Shown one piece after another: positions 10,990 through 19,856 of a stretch of 64,000 bases of DNA. Source of the DNA: Ascarosepion bandense (taxonomy: Eukaryota > Mollusca > Cephalopoda > Sepiida > Sepiidae); assembly GCA_037127315.1 (NCBI GenBank), contig JBBBDQ010001918.1, positions 1,441,001-1,505,000 on the forward strand, read 5' to 3'. Below the pieces are notes generated by a model. It made no database searches and was not told where the DNA came from. It worked only from the letters and a program-made list of their open reading frames with translations. Position 1 is the first letter of the stretch. Every line of letters begins with the position of its first letter. Made by a program: the position numbers and the translations under genes.

Positions 10990-12190
10990 CTTCTTTTTAT
11001 GTGCTGTGTCCCTTCAGAATGTTGGCAATCATAGCTTTCTACAATTTCCTGTCCTTTGTAGCTCTTAATAAATTTAGTCTTTTGTTATCTTTCCTAAACC
11101 TTCTTCTTCCATCCTTATGGCCAATCACGTTGAATACACCGGTTCTCGCTCAATCACCAAAGTTGAGCAATGTTGAGCCTGGTCAGTACCTAGATGGGTG
11201 ACCGCTTGGGAATACCAGGTGCTGTAAGTGTTTAGTGATGGATGTGTGTTGTGGTGCAGTGGATATCAGCTTGGAAAGAGAAATCAGTGAGCCGAGTTTG
11301 AATTCCAGTTGAATACCCTGCATTCATTTAAGCACTGGTAACCTTGGGAAAGGTATTAATCCATTCCTTCCCTCCAGTTATGGGTTAAATAACAGGGTAG
11401 GACTTGGGGACCCTACCCTTAATAATAAATCCTAATGAATCTTGATACTTGAAAAGAAAAAAGTATTACTAGATACAAAACTTATATAAAAGCAACAATA
11501 AACTGTTGAAAGAAAAAAAAAGGTATTACCAGCAATAAATAAATAAAATTTAGTTGGCAATAAATGACCCACCGAGGTTGATATGCCATAAAAGCAAAAC
11601 AACCAACCAACAAAAATCTTCTTCCATCCATTTACAAAAACTTGCTAAGTAGGTTATGCATTTTTTCCATCCCTCTTGCCGTCAATCTGATCAGTGAGTA
11701 TCAAATCTTCTAAGCCTTCTTTCCTCTTCATGAGTCCTAGAAATTTCAGTTGTCTCTTTCTGATGCTAAGTGTAAGTTTCCTTTTTGTTTCCATTCTCTC
11801 TAAAATTTTGCTGTTGCTCACATGTTTGGTACATGGTATTCCCAGCATCCTTCTGTAGAACCACATTTCTGTTGTTTTAAGTCTCTTCATCTGTGAGGAG
11901 ATTGTTTAGCATTCATTGCCATATACGAGGACTGATATTACATCCATATGTGTATGTATATTCATGTGTGAATACCACATTTTATATAACAGAGTCCAGT
12001 ACTTTTTTCTTTGTTTCTTTTCTTGTGTAATTTTTCTTACTTAGGTTTTGGAAAGCATCTTTTGCTATCTTAATTCACCTTTGGATTTCAGTGTCACATT
12101 TTCTTTTCTCTGTTAAAACACTTCCCAGATATTTAAATTGTGGTACTTGTTCAATTTTAGTGCCTCCAATTTGACCACAAATAGAGAGAG
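10990..12190 (-). pseudogene. RTE-type LINE fragment, split by a SINE
   Basis: Minus-strand RTE protein remnants lie at 11630-12190 and continue at 10990-11114; the composite SINE 11115-11616 separates them. The readable order is KIEQVPQFKYLGSVLTEKRK, then EMWFYRRMLGIPCTKHVSN, RKRQLKFLGLMKRKEGLEDL, and the extreme C-terminal KDRNCRKL-like piece. This is the region after the reverse transcriptase domain. It has several stops and no endonuclease or RT core. The intact duplication flanking the SINE shows the RTE copy was there first. Confidence 0.82.
11115..11616 (+). mobile_element. 5S rRNA-tRNA composite SINE with target duplication
   Basis: The left domain (about 11115-11231) is 5S rRNA-like: CACGTTGAATACACCGGTTC, then the internal-promoter region around CAGTACCTAGATGGGTGACC and GGGAATACCAGGTGCTG. 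The next domain (from about 11240) is the tRNA SINE head GTGGTGCAGTGGATATCAG with B box GAGTTTGAATTCC. A tail follows, ending AAAACAACCAACCAAC. The whole unit is flanked by the exact 13-bp duplication TCTTCTTCCATCC at 11102-11114 and 11617-11629, so it integrated as one piece. It sits inside an RTE LINE. Confidence 0.9.
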
Positions 12191-13450
12191 AAAGGGGATC
12201 ACTGCCCCCTATGGGATGAAGTTGAAATAATAGATAGAGAACGCCACTGAAAACTACGTAAACTTAAGGAATCAGTGCATATGCTAAGCTACAAAAATCT
12301 TCTAAGCCAACCAAGCATAGAAATGAATACAATATAGAAACCAGCAATACAGTTCATTAGTGTCAAAAAACTGCAATATAAAAAATACCAGAGAAAACAC
12401 CAAAAATTGCAATATGAACCCTGGTAAAAAAAAATGTTACCATTGAGATAAAAAAAAAAAAAAACGTGAGGAAACCATTAACATAAAATAAAAATTGCAA
12501 TACAAACTCTGGTAAAACAGGTTACTGAAACATAAGGCTTATAAGTCCCAGAAATTCAATTACTGTCGTCCTAAAGGACACATGGCCTAGTGGATATAGG
12601 TGTTGGTTATTTCCAGTAACTTGACCCAAAGAGCTGTGATTTCAGTACCAAGCTACAGCAATAGTGAACAAATAACTTAGAGAGTCAGGTTAAAGGGGGA
12701 TAACTCAAGACTAACAGAAGCAGCTTCACAGAAGGAATGAGAATGATATATCCAGTGATCGTAATAAAGAGTTCAGTTCAAAATTCTTAGCATCTGAAGA
12801 AGGCCGAAACATTGTAAATATAGAGGACAATAGTCTGAATGATGAAAATAGTGACACCAATTTGTAATTAGCATTTTGATAAAATAATAGTAAATAATAC
12901 TAAAATTTGCATTTTAATATTCATATATGGGATAGTGTGTTAATCAGATTCATGTTTTTATCACTGATATCTTTTGAATTTATTTATAAATAAAAATTTA
13001 TGCTGCACTTCACAGAAGACAACCTGACATATATCAGTAGAATGGGTTGTATCGATAACTTTAAGAAAAACATAGAATCAAATCACAATTTGTTTTTCAT
13101 CTCAATCATTAATTGTTCAGGTCCTAGCTATCTGCCAAATCAAAATTATATTTGTTAACAGTTATACAAGATAAAAGCCAATTATATAAAGTATTTGACC
13201 ATGAAAAAAATATCCAAGCCTACATTCTCATCCTAAATAGTTACCTTGTGAAGTTACTGCTCGTAAAAGATAATGGCAAAAGTCTATACTCTATGCATAA
13301 TTAAGCATGTAATGATTATTTTTCAAGTATTGTTTTTCTTAAATTTAGAAATTTGCATTATATTGTTGATATCCTGAAATCCTTGGTTAATATCAATTTT
13401 ATTGTAAAAATATTGACTTGCATAATAAAATCATAAATTCTAACAGAACC

Positions 13451-13451
<1 letters not shown>
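12191..13451. other. Unassigned intron sequence
   Basis: Possible old tRNA-like SINE at about 12570-12660 (ACATGGCCTAGTGGATATAG with a later TGATTTCAGTACC). A short CTGAAGAAGGCCGAAAC string at about 12795 is discussed under rejected items. Otherwise featureless. Confidence 0.4.

Positions 13452-13483
<32 letters not shown>
13452..13483. repeat. (TG)n microsatellite
   Basis: An uninterrupted TG run followed by unassigned sequence to about 13735. Confidence 0.95.
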
Positions 13484-13486
<3 letters not shown>

Positions 13487-13755
13487 AAGTAGTCAACACA
13501 AGTAGTGACAGTGTGTTTCACATGTGAATGAAACCTTCAGGCCATGTGTATCATGTGGTGCTTTGACTATATATGCTGGTCAATTAAGCATTATGTCTAG
13601 TAAGATCAGCCACCACACAACAAACATGGCCTGATTATTACATTTAATATATCCACTTTTAGATATTTATTTACATATGCTCTATCCCTGATATTGATCA
13701 TTTTACCCATAAATATAGCATACCTCACACACATTATATATATACATATATATAT

Positions 13756-14024
13756 ATATTTATTATAAATTATATTTTAGAACATGTACATAATTTTTCT
13801 ATATATAATTGCTAAGAAGGTACGTTCATTTCGGCATTGAAGCCTCAATGCCTCATCAGGCGATGTGTAAAGTACTGGAAATCCTTTTCCTTTATATTTA
13901 TTTAGTTTTGTTAGAGGTGTTGGCTGGGGTTTAGCTTCAATGCTGAAATGAACGTACCTTCATAGCGATTATATATAGAAAAATTATGTACATGTTCTAA
14001 AATATAATTTATAATAAATATTCA
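13756..14024. mobile_element. Inverted-repeat element with a hammerhead in the left arm
   Basis: Arms at about 13760-13842 and 13933-14020 are reverse complements ending in TTTATTATAAATTATATTTT. The left arm plus adjoining centre gives a complete minus-strand hammerhead; the right arm keeps only the half from stem II onward. About 60-70 bases upstream of the minus-strand core is AACCCCAGCCAAC, which has a counterpart in the element at 16741-17100. The arms also match the element at 16480-16740. Confidence 0.8.
13808..13864 (-). ncRNA. Hammerhead ribozyme motif, type I
   Basis: Minus strand: CUGAUGA at 13859-13853. Stem II is a perfect 8-bp helix, GGCATTGA/TCAATGCC, with a 4-nt loop, and GAAA follows at 13832-13829. 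Stem III pairs ATGAA with TTCTT with one mismatch; the opposite arm has TTCAT and would pair perfectly. Cleavage would follow UA at 13813. Stem I pairs 4 of 5 bases (GCAAT with ATCGC). Confidence 0.72.
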
Positions 14025-14105
14025 CAGCTCTATATATTATATATCAAGCACTATTTTAAATTAATGTTTTGGATGTTGAAAGAATTCTTCATTCTGTATT
14101 CACTT

Positions 14106-14150
<45 letters not shown>
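14025..14150 (+). repeat. Element tail plus (TA)n
   Basis: The block TATATCAAGCACTATTTTAA then ATTAATGTTTTGGA and ATTCACTTGGATA is repeated at 17025-17100 and, inverted, at 16385-16470. In each case it lies outside the hammerhead inverted repeat and runs into a TA or GATA microsatellite (here 14109-14146). Confidence 0.75.
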
Positions 14151-16358
14151 TGAACAAATGCAAGAAAAATTTAATAAAATCTTAATCCCAGCACCATGTG
14201 TGTGTATGTGTTTGCATGCATATTTATGTTACATACATATAAATACGTTTGTTGAGAAGCATTTTATCTATTTAAATTTATTTATTTTATTTTTTCAGTA
14301 TATGCAAATTTTACTTTTGTTATTATTTAACAGATCATTTTTAAATTAGGTTTTATTTTTTTAATTTTCAATTTCTATTTTTACAATTTATATAATCTGT
14401 TTTATTTTCATTTATTTTTATTAATTATCCTAAAGTTAGTTTTTTGCCTATTTATTTCATTTTTTCAAAGTGTCATTTTTTTCTGTTGTATTTTTCATCA
14501 TCTAATTTATTTTTTAAGCCATTGTGTATGAATTTGTTTTTCAAATTTCTTTATTTTTTACTTTTTTCCCTAATTTTTATTTCTGTATTATCCCCCCCCC
14601 CCCATTTTTTCACATTCATTTGTTTCTTTCTTATGATCAGAAATGGGCTAAATTCAAAGAGTGCTTTATCCCCCTTAGACACAGCCTTCACAAAAAACAA
14701 ATATAGCAATGAATAACTCATTTAACATCTAAATTTTATTATTCCACCCTCATTAAATTCTCAATTATAATACAATTTAGAACTCCCTTCCTTGTTTCAA
14801 CATCCTTAACACCAAGAGAAAAAAACAAGGTAATGAATAAAAAGTATAAAAACTAAACTCAATTTCAAAAATAAATAAAATGTGTCAAATTAGAAAAATA
14901 ACTGCTTATCAAGCATTTAACACAATCTTCTTGCGTTGGATCAAGTTTTTTTTCTTCAGGAAGAAAAGACTGCATTGAAAAGAGATTTTTGATTGGTTGG
15001 TTTTCTTCCCTTGTTGAGGAACTGGATGAGGAGAAATAATGGGAACCAAATATATAAAAAGGAAGAACATATAAAGGGTGGACGAAGAGTAATTGAACTG
15101 AATGAAGGGTAGGGGACTTGAAAAGCTTAAAACTGACAAAAATAATAGCTGTAAATAGAAATTATTTCAAGACAATAGAATTATCTCAATGTATGTACAT
15201 TGCCTACATGCCCTGAATATAAAAGCAGTTACCAGAAACAAAGTAGGGTTGAACTCACAGCTCAAACATAGCAAAAGAAAACAGCTTCTTCTTTAGATGG
15301 ATGGAATATATATATATATATGTGTGTGTGTGTATATGTAAAAATTCAGATATAACTAAAAATGTAACTCATCTGACATATTCTATCTTCTAATGAACTC
15401 AATCAAGGCAAATTTAAGGATCATATTTTGTGATAACTATTTATAATAATATTCTTAGTTTTTCAGGATTTTTTAAATGTAAGAATGTTTATAAACATAC
15501 ATCAAACTTACCGAAAGTTAAGGTAAACTATGGAAAAATTTTAAGTGATGTAATTTAATGTCTAATAAATGAAATTAAGCAAATATTGACTTTTTTCTTT
15601 TATAGTGTAATTAATATTTTAGTTTGAGATTAATTTTTATATTATATATTGTAAATAATACAAGGTTTTAAATTTAATCATTTTCTTTTCATTTAAAATC
15701 TAGACTGGATGCCACCTAAGGCTATAGAACTCAGTCTTTTCCTTATATATATATATATATATAAAGGATGTGATCTCTTGAATTATAATTGCTTTTATTT
15801 AGTGATGATTGTTGTTTTTGCTGTAAATGTATTGCTTCAAAGGTAATAAGTCAGATTTTGCTAGTATTTTAGTATAGTGAGGAGCAGTTTAATGTTACTA
15901 TGATCTTTATACTGCTTACTAATGTGTTAATAAATCCAATTATTCTGGCTTTATATCTAAATGCACAGTTCCTTTTCAATTTATTCAAAAACTTCATTTA
16001 CTCTTAAAATTGCAGATGAGAATATGCTGAGCTTTGAGTTTTGTATTCTGAAAGACCTTATTAGAAAGAAGTAATATAACAATAGGATAATGAAAATGTG
16101 TTATTTATGGCAAATCAACACCTAAATGAGGCATAGAACATTACACAAATATCTAATGTTATAAAAGGAGTTGGATATGCTGAAAATATTACAGCCTAAA
16201 GCAGCTTTCAAAATCTGAATAAATGCATGAATATCAGAAAACATTTTGGCTGGTTTTCATGGTCAGGATAAGAACTTTTCAGCACTCTTTCTATAGAAAG
16301 GCAGGCTGAGATAGGTGTACAGATAGATCTATTGACAAGTCCTGAGAGATAGATGAAC

Positions 16359-16359
<1 letters not shown>
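14151..16359. other. Unassigned intron, T-rich at the left
   Basis: 14280-14600 is T-rich with a run of C at about 14592-14603. Small TA/TG runs lie near 15307-15337 and 15746-15764. Open frames are low-complexity, and no exon or RNA gene is recognised. Confidence 0.45.

Positions 16360-16394
<35 letters not shown>
16360..16394. repeat. (GATA)n microsatellite
   Basis: A clean GATA run immediately outside the left tail of the next inverted-repeat element. Confidence 0.95.
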
Positions 16395-16395
<1 letters not shown>

Positions 16396-16524
16396 TTTAA
16401 GTGAATAAAGAATGAAGAAAATATTAACAATGTTCAAAACATTAATTTAAAACAGTGCTCAATATAGAAATAGAGCTATGAATATTTATTATAAGTTATA
16501 GTTTAGAACATGTACAAATTATAA

Positions 16525-16583
16525 TTTACTACAAAAGTGAACATTTTGTTTCAACATTGAAAGAACAATGTCTCATCAGGTAC
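16525..16583 (-). ncRNA. Hammerhead ribozyme motif, type I (left arm)
   Basis: Minus strand: CUGAUGA at 16579-16573. Stem II is 7 bp (GACATTG/CAATGTT, the first pair G-U). GAAA is at 16552-16549. Stem III is a perfect 6-bp ACAAAA/TTTTGT helix with a 7-nt loop. GUA ends at 16530, before the stem I strand GTA, which pairs with TAC next to the core. Only the inner 3 bp of stem I are obvious. Confidence 0.75.
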
Positions 16584-16632
16584 TTAATAATGATGGTAAT
16601 CTCATTATTAACTGCCTGATGAGACCATCAAC

Positions 16633-16688
16633 TACCTGATGAGACATTGTTCCTTTGATGTTGAAACAAAATGTACACTTTTGTAGTA
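16633..16688 (+). ncRNA. Hammerhead ribozyme motif, type I (right arm)
   Basis: CUGAUGA at 16636-16642. Stem II is about 7 bp with wobbles. GAAA is at 16663-16666. Stem III is ACAAAA (16666-16671) with TTTTGT (16679-16684), and predicted cleavage is after A16685. Stem I begins TAC/GTA. The conserved core is complete. Confidence 0.75.
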
Positions 16689-16740
16689 AATTATAATTTG
16701 TACATGTTCTAAACTATAATTTATAATATATATATATATA

Positions 16741-17100
16741 TATTTATTATAAATTATGTTTTAGAACATAATTTCTTCTATATATATGTCCTCTTCTCTA
16801 CAATCATATGGCTGTTTCAGTGTTTGGATTCAAACACTTCATCGGGAGAAATAAAGGTTTGGAATCATTCTCTGTTTATATTTGGTTCGTTGTTGTCGTG
16901 GGGGTTGGTTGGGGTTATTGGTAATTAAGTTAATGAATGTCTCATTTTGACCGTTAGACTTTTGAAAAATCTGGTGTGTAAGTGTGAAATTGTTGATTAA
17001 TGGTATTATCTGCTGGAATGTACATCATATATCGAGCACTGTTTTAAATTAATGTTTTGGACAGAAAAAAATTTTCCTCAATCTATACTCACTCGGATGG
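16741..17100. mobile_element. Third hammerhead element, one-armed
   Basis: The left end starts with the shared TTTATTATAAATTATGTTTT and a minus-strand hammerhead. The interior has a GGTTGGTTGGGGTTATTGG block like the 13.8 kb element. The right end (17025-17100) is the shared GAGCACTGTTTTAAATTAAT tail running into GATA repeats. No right-arm hammerhead is visible. It abuts the 16.4-16.74 kb element at a TA run. Confidence 0.7.
16793..16851 (-). ncRNA. Hammerhead ribozyme motif with one core change
   Basis: Minus strand: the core reads CCGAUGA (16845-16839) instead of CUGAUGA. Stem II is a perfect 8-bp AGTGTTTG/CAAACACT helix with loop AATC. GAAA is at 16818-16815. Stem III is ACAG/TTGT with a larger loop, and GUA ends at 16799. 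Stem I is 6 bp (TTTCTC with GAGAAG, one G-U). All helices are intact; the U4 to C change would be expected to reduce or abolish cleavage. Confidence 0.7.
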
Positions 17101-17290
17101 ATAGATAGATAGATAGATATGAAGAAACAAATAGATATACATAAAGAGACTGAGATAGATATAAACAGACTTTGATAGATATGAAGAGATTGACAGAGAT
17201 ATCAAGAGACTAAGATAAATAGATAGATATGAACAGACTGTGATAGATATCAGATGACTGAGATAGATACAAAGAAAAAGTGATAAGTCT
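17098..17290. repeat. Degenerate GATA/GAGACT repeat
   Basis: Clean GATA at 17098-17120 decays into interspersed AGATAGATATGAA and AGAGACTGAGATAGATAT units. Confidence 0.8.
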
Positions 17291-17877
17291 GGCCAACCTG
17301 AGAGAGCTCTTAAGGAACAGAGAGAATTTGACAGTTCTGAACAGATTGAGATATATAAATAATCTGATTTTGTGCAGAGATAAATTGAAAATAGCTAAAA
17401 CCAAAACAGAAAGTAAGAATCAACTTTGATAAACAGACCAAGACTTTGTGGCTTGGCTCATTGCATAAATAAACAGAGACCCAAATTGAATGACTTTTAC
17501 TGAGATAAACAAACTGACATAAGGCAAAGGAAGTTAATCCAAGTCAATTTTGTTAGTTGAAAGTCTTGGGGAGGGAGAAAGGTAAATATCTAGATAAGCA
17601 TGAATGTAAGCAACAGGAAGTAAATAATTTACATAATTTAGGTCAAGACTGTTGATTGAGAAAAAAATTCAATAAAGTATTTGTGTGACTATGACTTAAA
17701 AATACAATTATTACTTTCATGAAAAGCATTTTAAAAACTTATGATCAGATAGAGTTGATAAATCTAACATCGCTTTATGAAGGAAAAATAGTTACAATAA
17801 AAAAAAGGTTTGGTTCTGGTAGACAAATTAATCAACATTGGTTGTGATTTTATTTTATTCTGTATTATGTCAAGCAG
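17291..17877. other. Unassigned intron sequence
   Basis: AT-rich, no recognisable feature. Confidence 0.45.
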
Positions 17878-18590
17878 AAATTTAGCAATTATAGCAAATC
17901 TTCCTATCATATCTGTACTCCTATATGGCAGTGAATGATGGACAATTTCCTCACAGATAAAGAAGTGACTGGAGCCAACAGAGATGCTGAGAATCCTATG
18001 GCCGAAAAGGAAAATGGAAAGAAAAAGGACACTTTCTTGTCAGGTACATCTTGCATGTTTATAAATCTATCATTTGCCCATGCATTGAAAACTGTTGCCA
18101 TTTCTGGTTTGGTTCTCCTGCTATTGATCTCAATGTTCTTAAAAAAATCTAAAGAAAGATTTGTAATGTAATTGATCCTGACTTGTTATCTCAACTTCAT
18201 TCACTTTCTCACCAAGAGGATGTGGCTTCCATTTGTGTTTTCTACAAATACTTTCATGGCAACTGACCTGATTAGCTTTTTTCCCTGGTGTCCTGATAGC
18301 ATTTATTTAAGTGTGCTACTAGGGTCCCACTCATTTATTTCTGAAATAGCTAAATGCAACTGCCAGTTCCACTCCAACAGTTTCTTTTCTTGAACTTCCT
18401 GCCTATAGAACTCTCTTTTGTTTACTTGCTTCTCTGAGGAATACAAGCTTCAAAATTTAAATGCAATATCAGTTGCTATCTTATTGAAATCCTTCCTATC
18501 CTCAGTCTTTTCTCTGATGTTCATACCATGTAACCCACTGTGTACTAGTGGCATTCCTGCTTTGCATGGAGTGTAGTGATTAAAAAAAAA
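17878..18590 (+). pseudogene. RTE scrap followed by LINE-A 3' region
   Basis: 17878-17960 reads as a short RTE fragment (IISVLLYGSE-like). From about 18030 the plus strand is LINE-A: remnants equivalent to the SLCRARKFF...LSHQ...CLFYKYFHG region seen intact at 28758-29174, in several frames with stops. It ends in the LINE 3' tail TTTGCATGGAGTGTAGTGAT and poly-A at about 18580. Confidence 0.72.
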
Positions 18591-18749
18591 AAAGAAAAAA
18601 GGACAATCAGAAATACAAAATAAATTTTTGGCATATATCATGAAGAAAGAGAGTTTACAGGTAATATCAAAGGCAAGGGAAAAAATAATAAGTAATCTAC
18701 CTAAAAGGATTGTGTAAATCAATAAAAGAACAAGAAGTGGAAGGATAGT

Positions 18750-19090
18750 AATTGTTCTGATAAGCTTTCCTCTTTAGTACCTGAACTTTACAAATTTAAG
18801 CATAATACGAGATTATATCTCATCATTTTACTGTTAAAATAGCTAGATGTAACTAAGTTATATGCTAACAATTTCTTTTCTCAAGCTTCTCACCTGTCAT
18901 ACACTCTTCTAACTTATTATTTTCCAGTTAACATTGATTTTCAAAAATGTAAATTCAGTATCAATTGTTATCCTCTGTTTTCTTAATTCCTGTTCTTTGA
19001 TGGTTCTTTCACTTTAATAATAATTTTCTTTCACACTAATTAATTCTTCATATCTTAGTGGTTTTATTGCCTTGCTTGGAGTGAAAGGAT
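18750..19090 (+). pseudogene. LINE-A 3'-end fragment
   Basis: Contains the TACCTGAACTTTACAAATTT block and ends TTGCCTTGCTTGGAGTGAAA, matching the LINE-A 3' terminus. A TA/GATA microsatellite (19091-19133) follows in place of poly-A. Confidence 0.75.
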
Positions 19091-19133
19091 ATATATATAT
19101 ATATATATATATATAGATAGATAGATAGATACA
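19091..19133. repeat. (TA)n-(GATA)n microsatellite
   Basis: Attached to the 3' end of the LINE-A fragment. Another TA run is at about 19361-19382. The rest of 19134-19799 has no recognised feature. Confidence 0.95.
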
Positions 19134-19799
19134 CAAAAAAAAGTATAAACAATTACTTTACCTGAATGTATTTCAAATTAAATACAGGTTATTAGTGATT
19201 TTGTTGAATACAGTACCCAATATCCTAAAGAGAGAGCTACTTCTAGTATAAATTTAATGTTTTTTTTTAAATCTTATTAAAATGTAAATAAACATTTTAT
19301 AGTCATTGAGCATGTCATATAATCCATCTTGTCTTCTACTGAACCAATCGCCGGACATATCTATATATATATATATATATATTACACGTTCTAATAAGAT
19401 CTAAAAAATGTAACATTAGATTATACATATGTGTGGGAGTAATATACATACAAGTACAAGGTGTGTACAAATATATATGTATGTATGTGTTACACGTTTA
19501 TTAGCAAAATTATTTAATAATGTCAATTTAGTGAAATGTAAATTCAGAAAAAAACCAAGCACACACAATGTTGCTTTAGTTACACAAAAATATCTTATGA
19601 TTACCAGATCAAAACTTTAACTGCTAAGCTATCACTTATTGGTTAGAAAAAAAACAAAAAAAACAAATATCTCAAGTGTTTATTATAGTGAAATTACATA
19701 CACGGATAAAAAGCTTTATGCGGAAAGTAACATGAAAAAAGAATTTATAAAAGCAACAAAGTCGATAATTAAATCTTTGAAAAATAAAGCAAAATTTAC

Positions 19800-19856
19800 C
19801 TTGGCAATTTTTCGATGCTTTTTTCTCATCACTGTCAAGTGGAGGTAAATTCCCAT
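19800..19856 (-). CDS. unc5: UNC5 short (57-nt) exon between TM and ZU5
   Basis: Small internal exon, minus strand. The acceptor is GTTTTTGCAG just before 19856 and the donor GTAAAT begins at 19799. Entering in phase 1, it reads GNLPPLDSDEKKASKNCQ after a split Asp codon and leaves in phase 1. Inclusion or skipping therefore both keep the frame between the TM exon and the 399-nt exon. It adds 19 charged, polar residues to the cytoplasmic juxtamembrane region. Vertebrate UNC5 genes are known to have an alternatively spliced exon in this interval (UNC5B exon 8), so a cassette role is plausible. The exon is short, so its support is splice sites, phase and position, not homology. Confidence 0.68.

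Larger units (their letters stand above)
16395..16740. mobile_element. Inverted-repeat element with paired outward hammerheads
   Basis: Arms at about 16480-16580 and 16640-16735 are reverse complements and share the terminal TTTATTATAA...TTTAGAACATGTACA region with the 13.8 kb element. A left tail (16395-16480, minus orientation) carries the GAGCACTGTTTTAAATTAAT block. Each arm encodes a hammerhead, and a third CTGATGAGAC string at about 16614 suggests a partial internal duplication. Confidence 0.82.
4179..19799 (-). other. unc5: UNC5 intron, about 15.6 kb
   Basis: Intron between the 57-nt exon and the ZU5-start exon. On the minus strand it begins GTAAAT at 19799 and ends TTTAG at 4179. It holds LINE, SINE, inverted-repeat and microsatellite sequence, listed separately. 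No further exon was found. Confidence 0.8.

Noticed and set aside
11115..11231. Possible functional 5S rRNA gene (also 37042-37300 and 25250-25345)
   Set aside because: The sequence has several changes from animal 5S consensus and is followed by a tRNA SINE body with target duplications, so these are SINE heads.
12790..12830. CTGAAGAAGGCCGAAAC as a hammerhead core
   Set aside because: The boxes are separated by only five bases, so no stem II can form.
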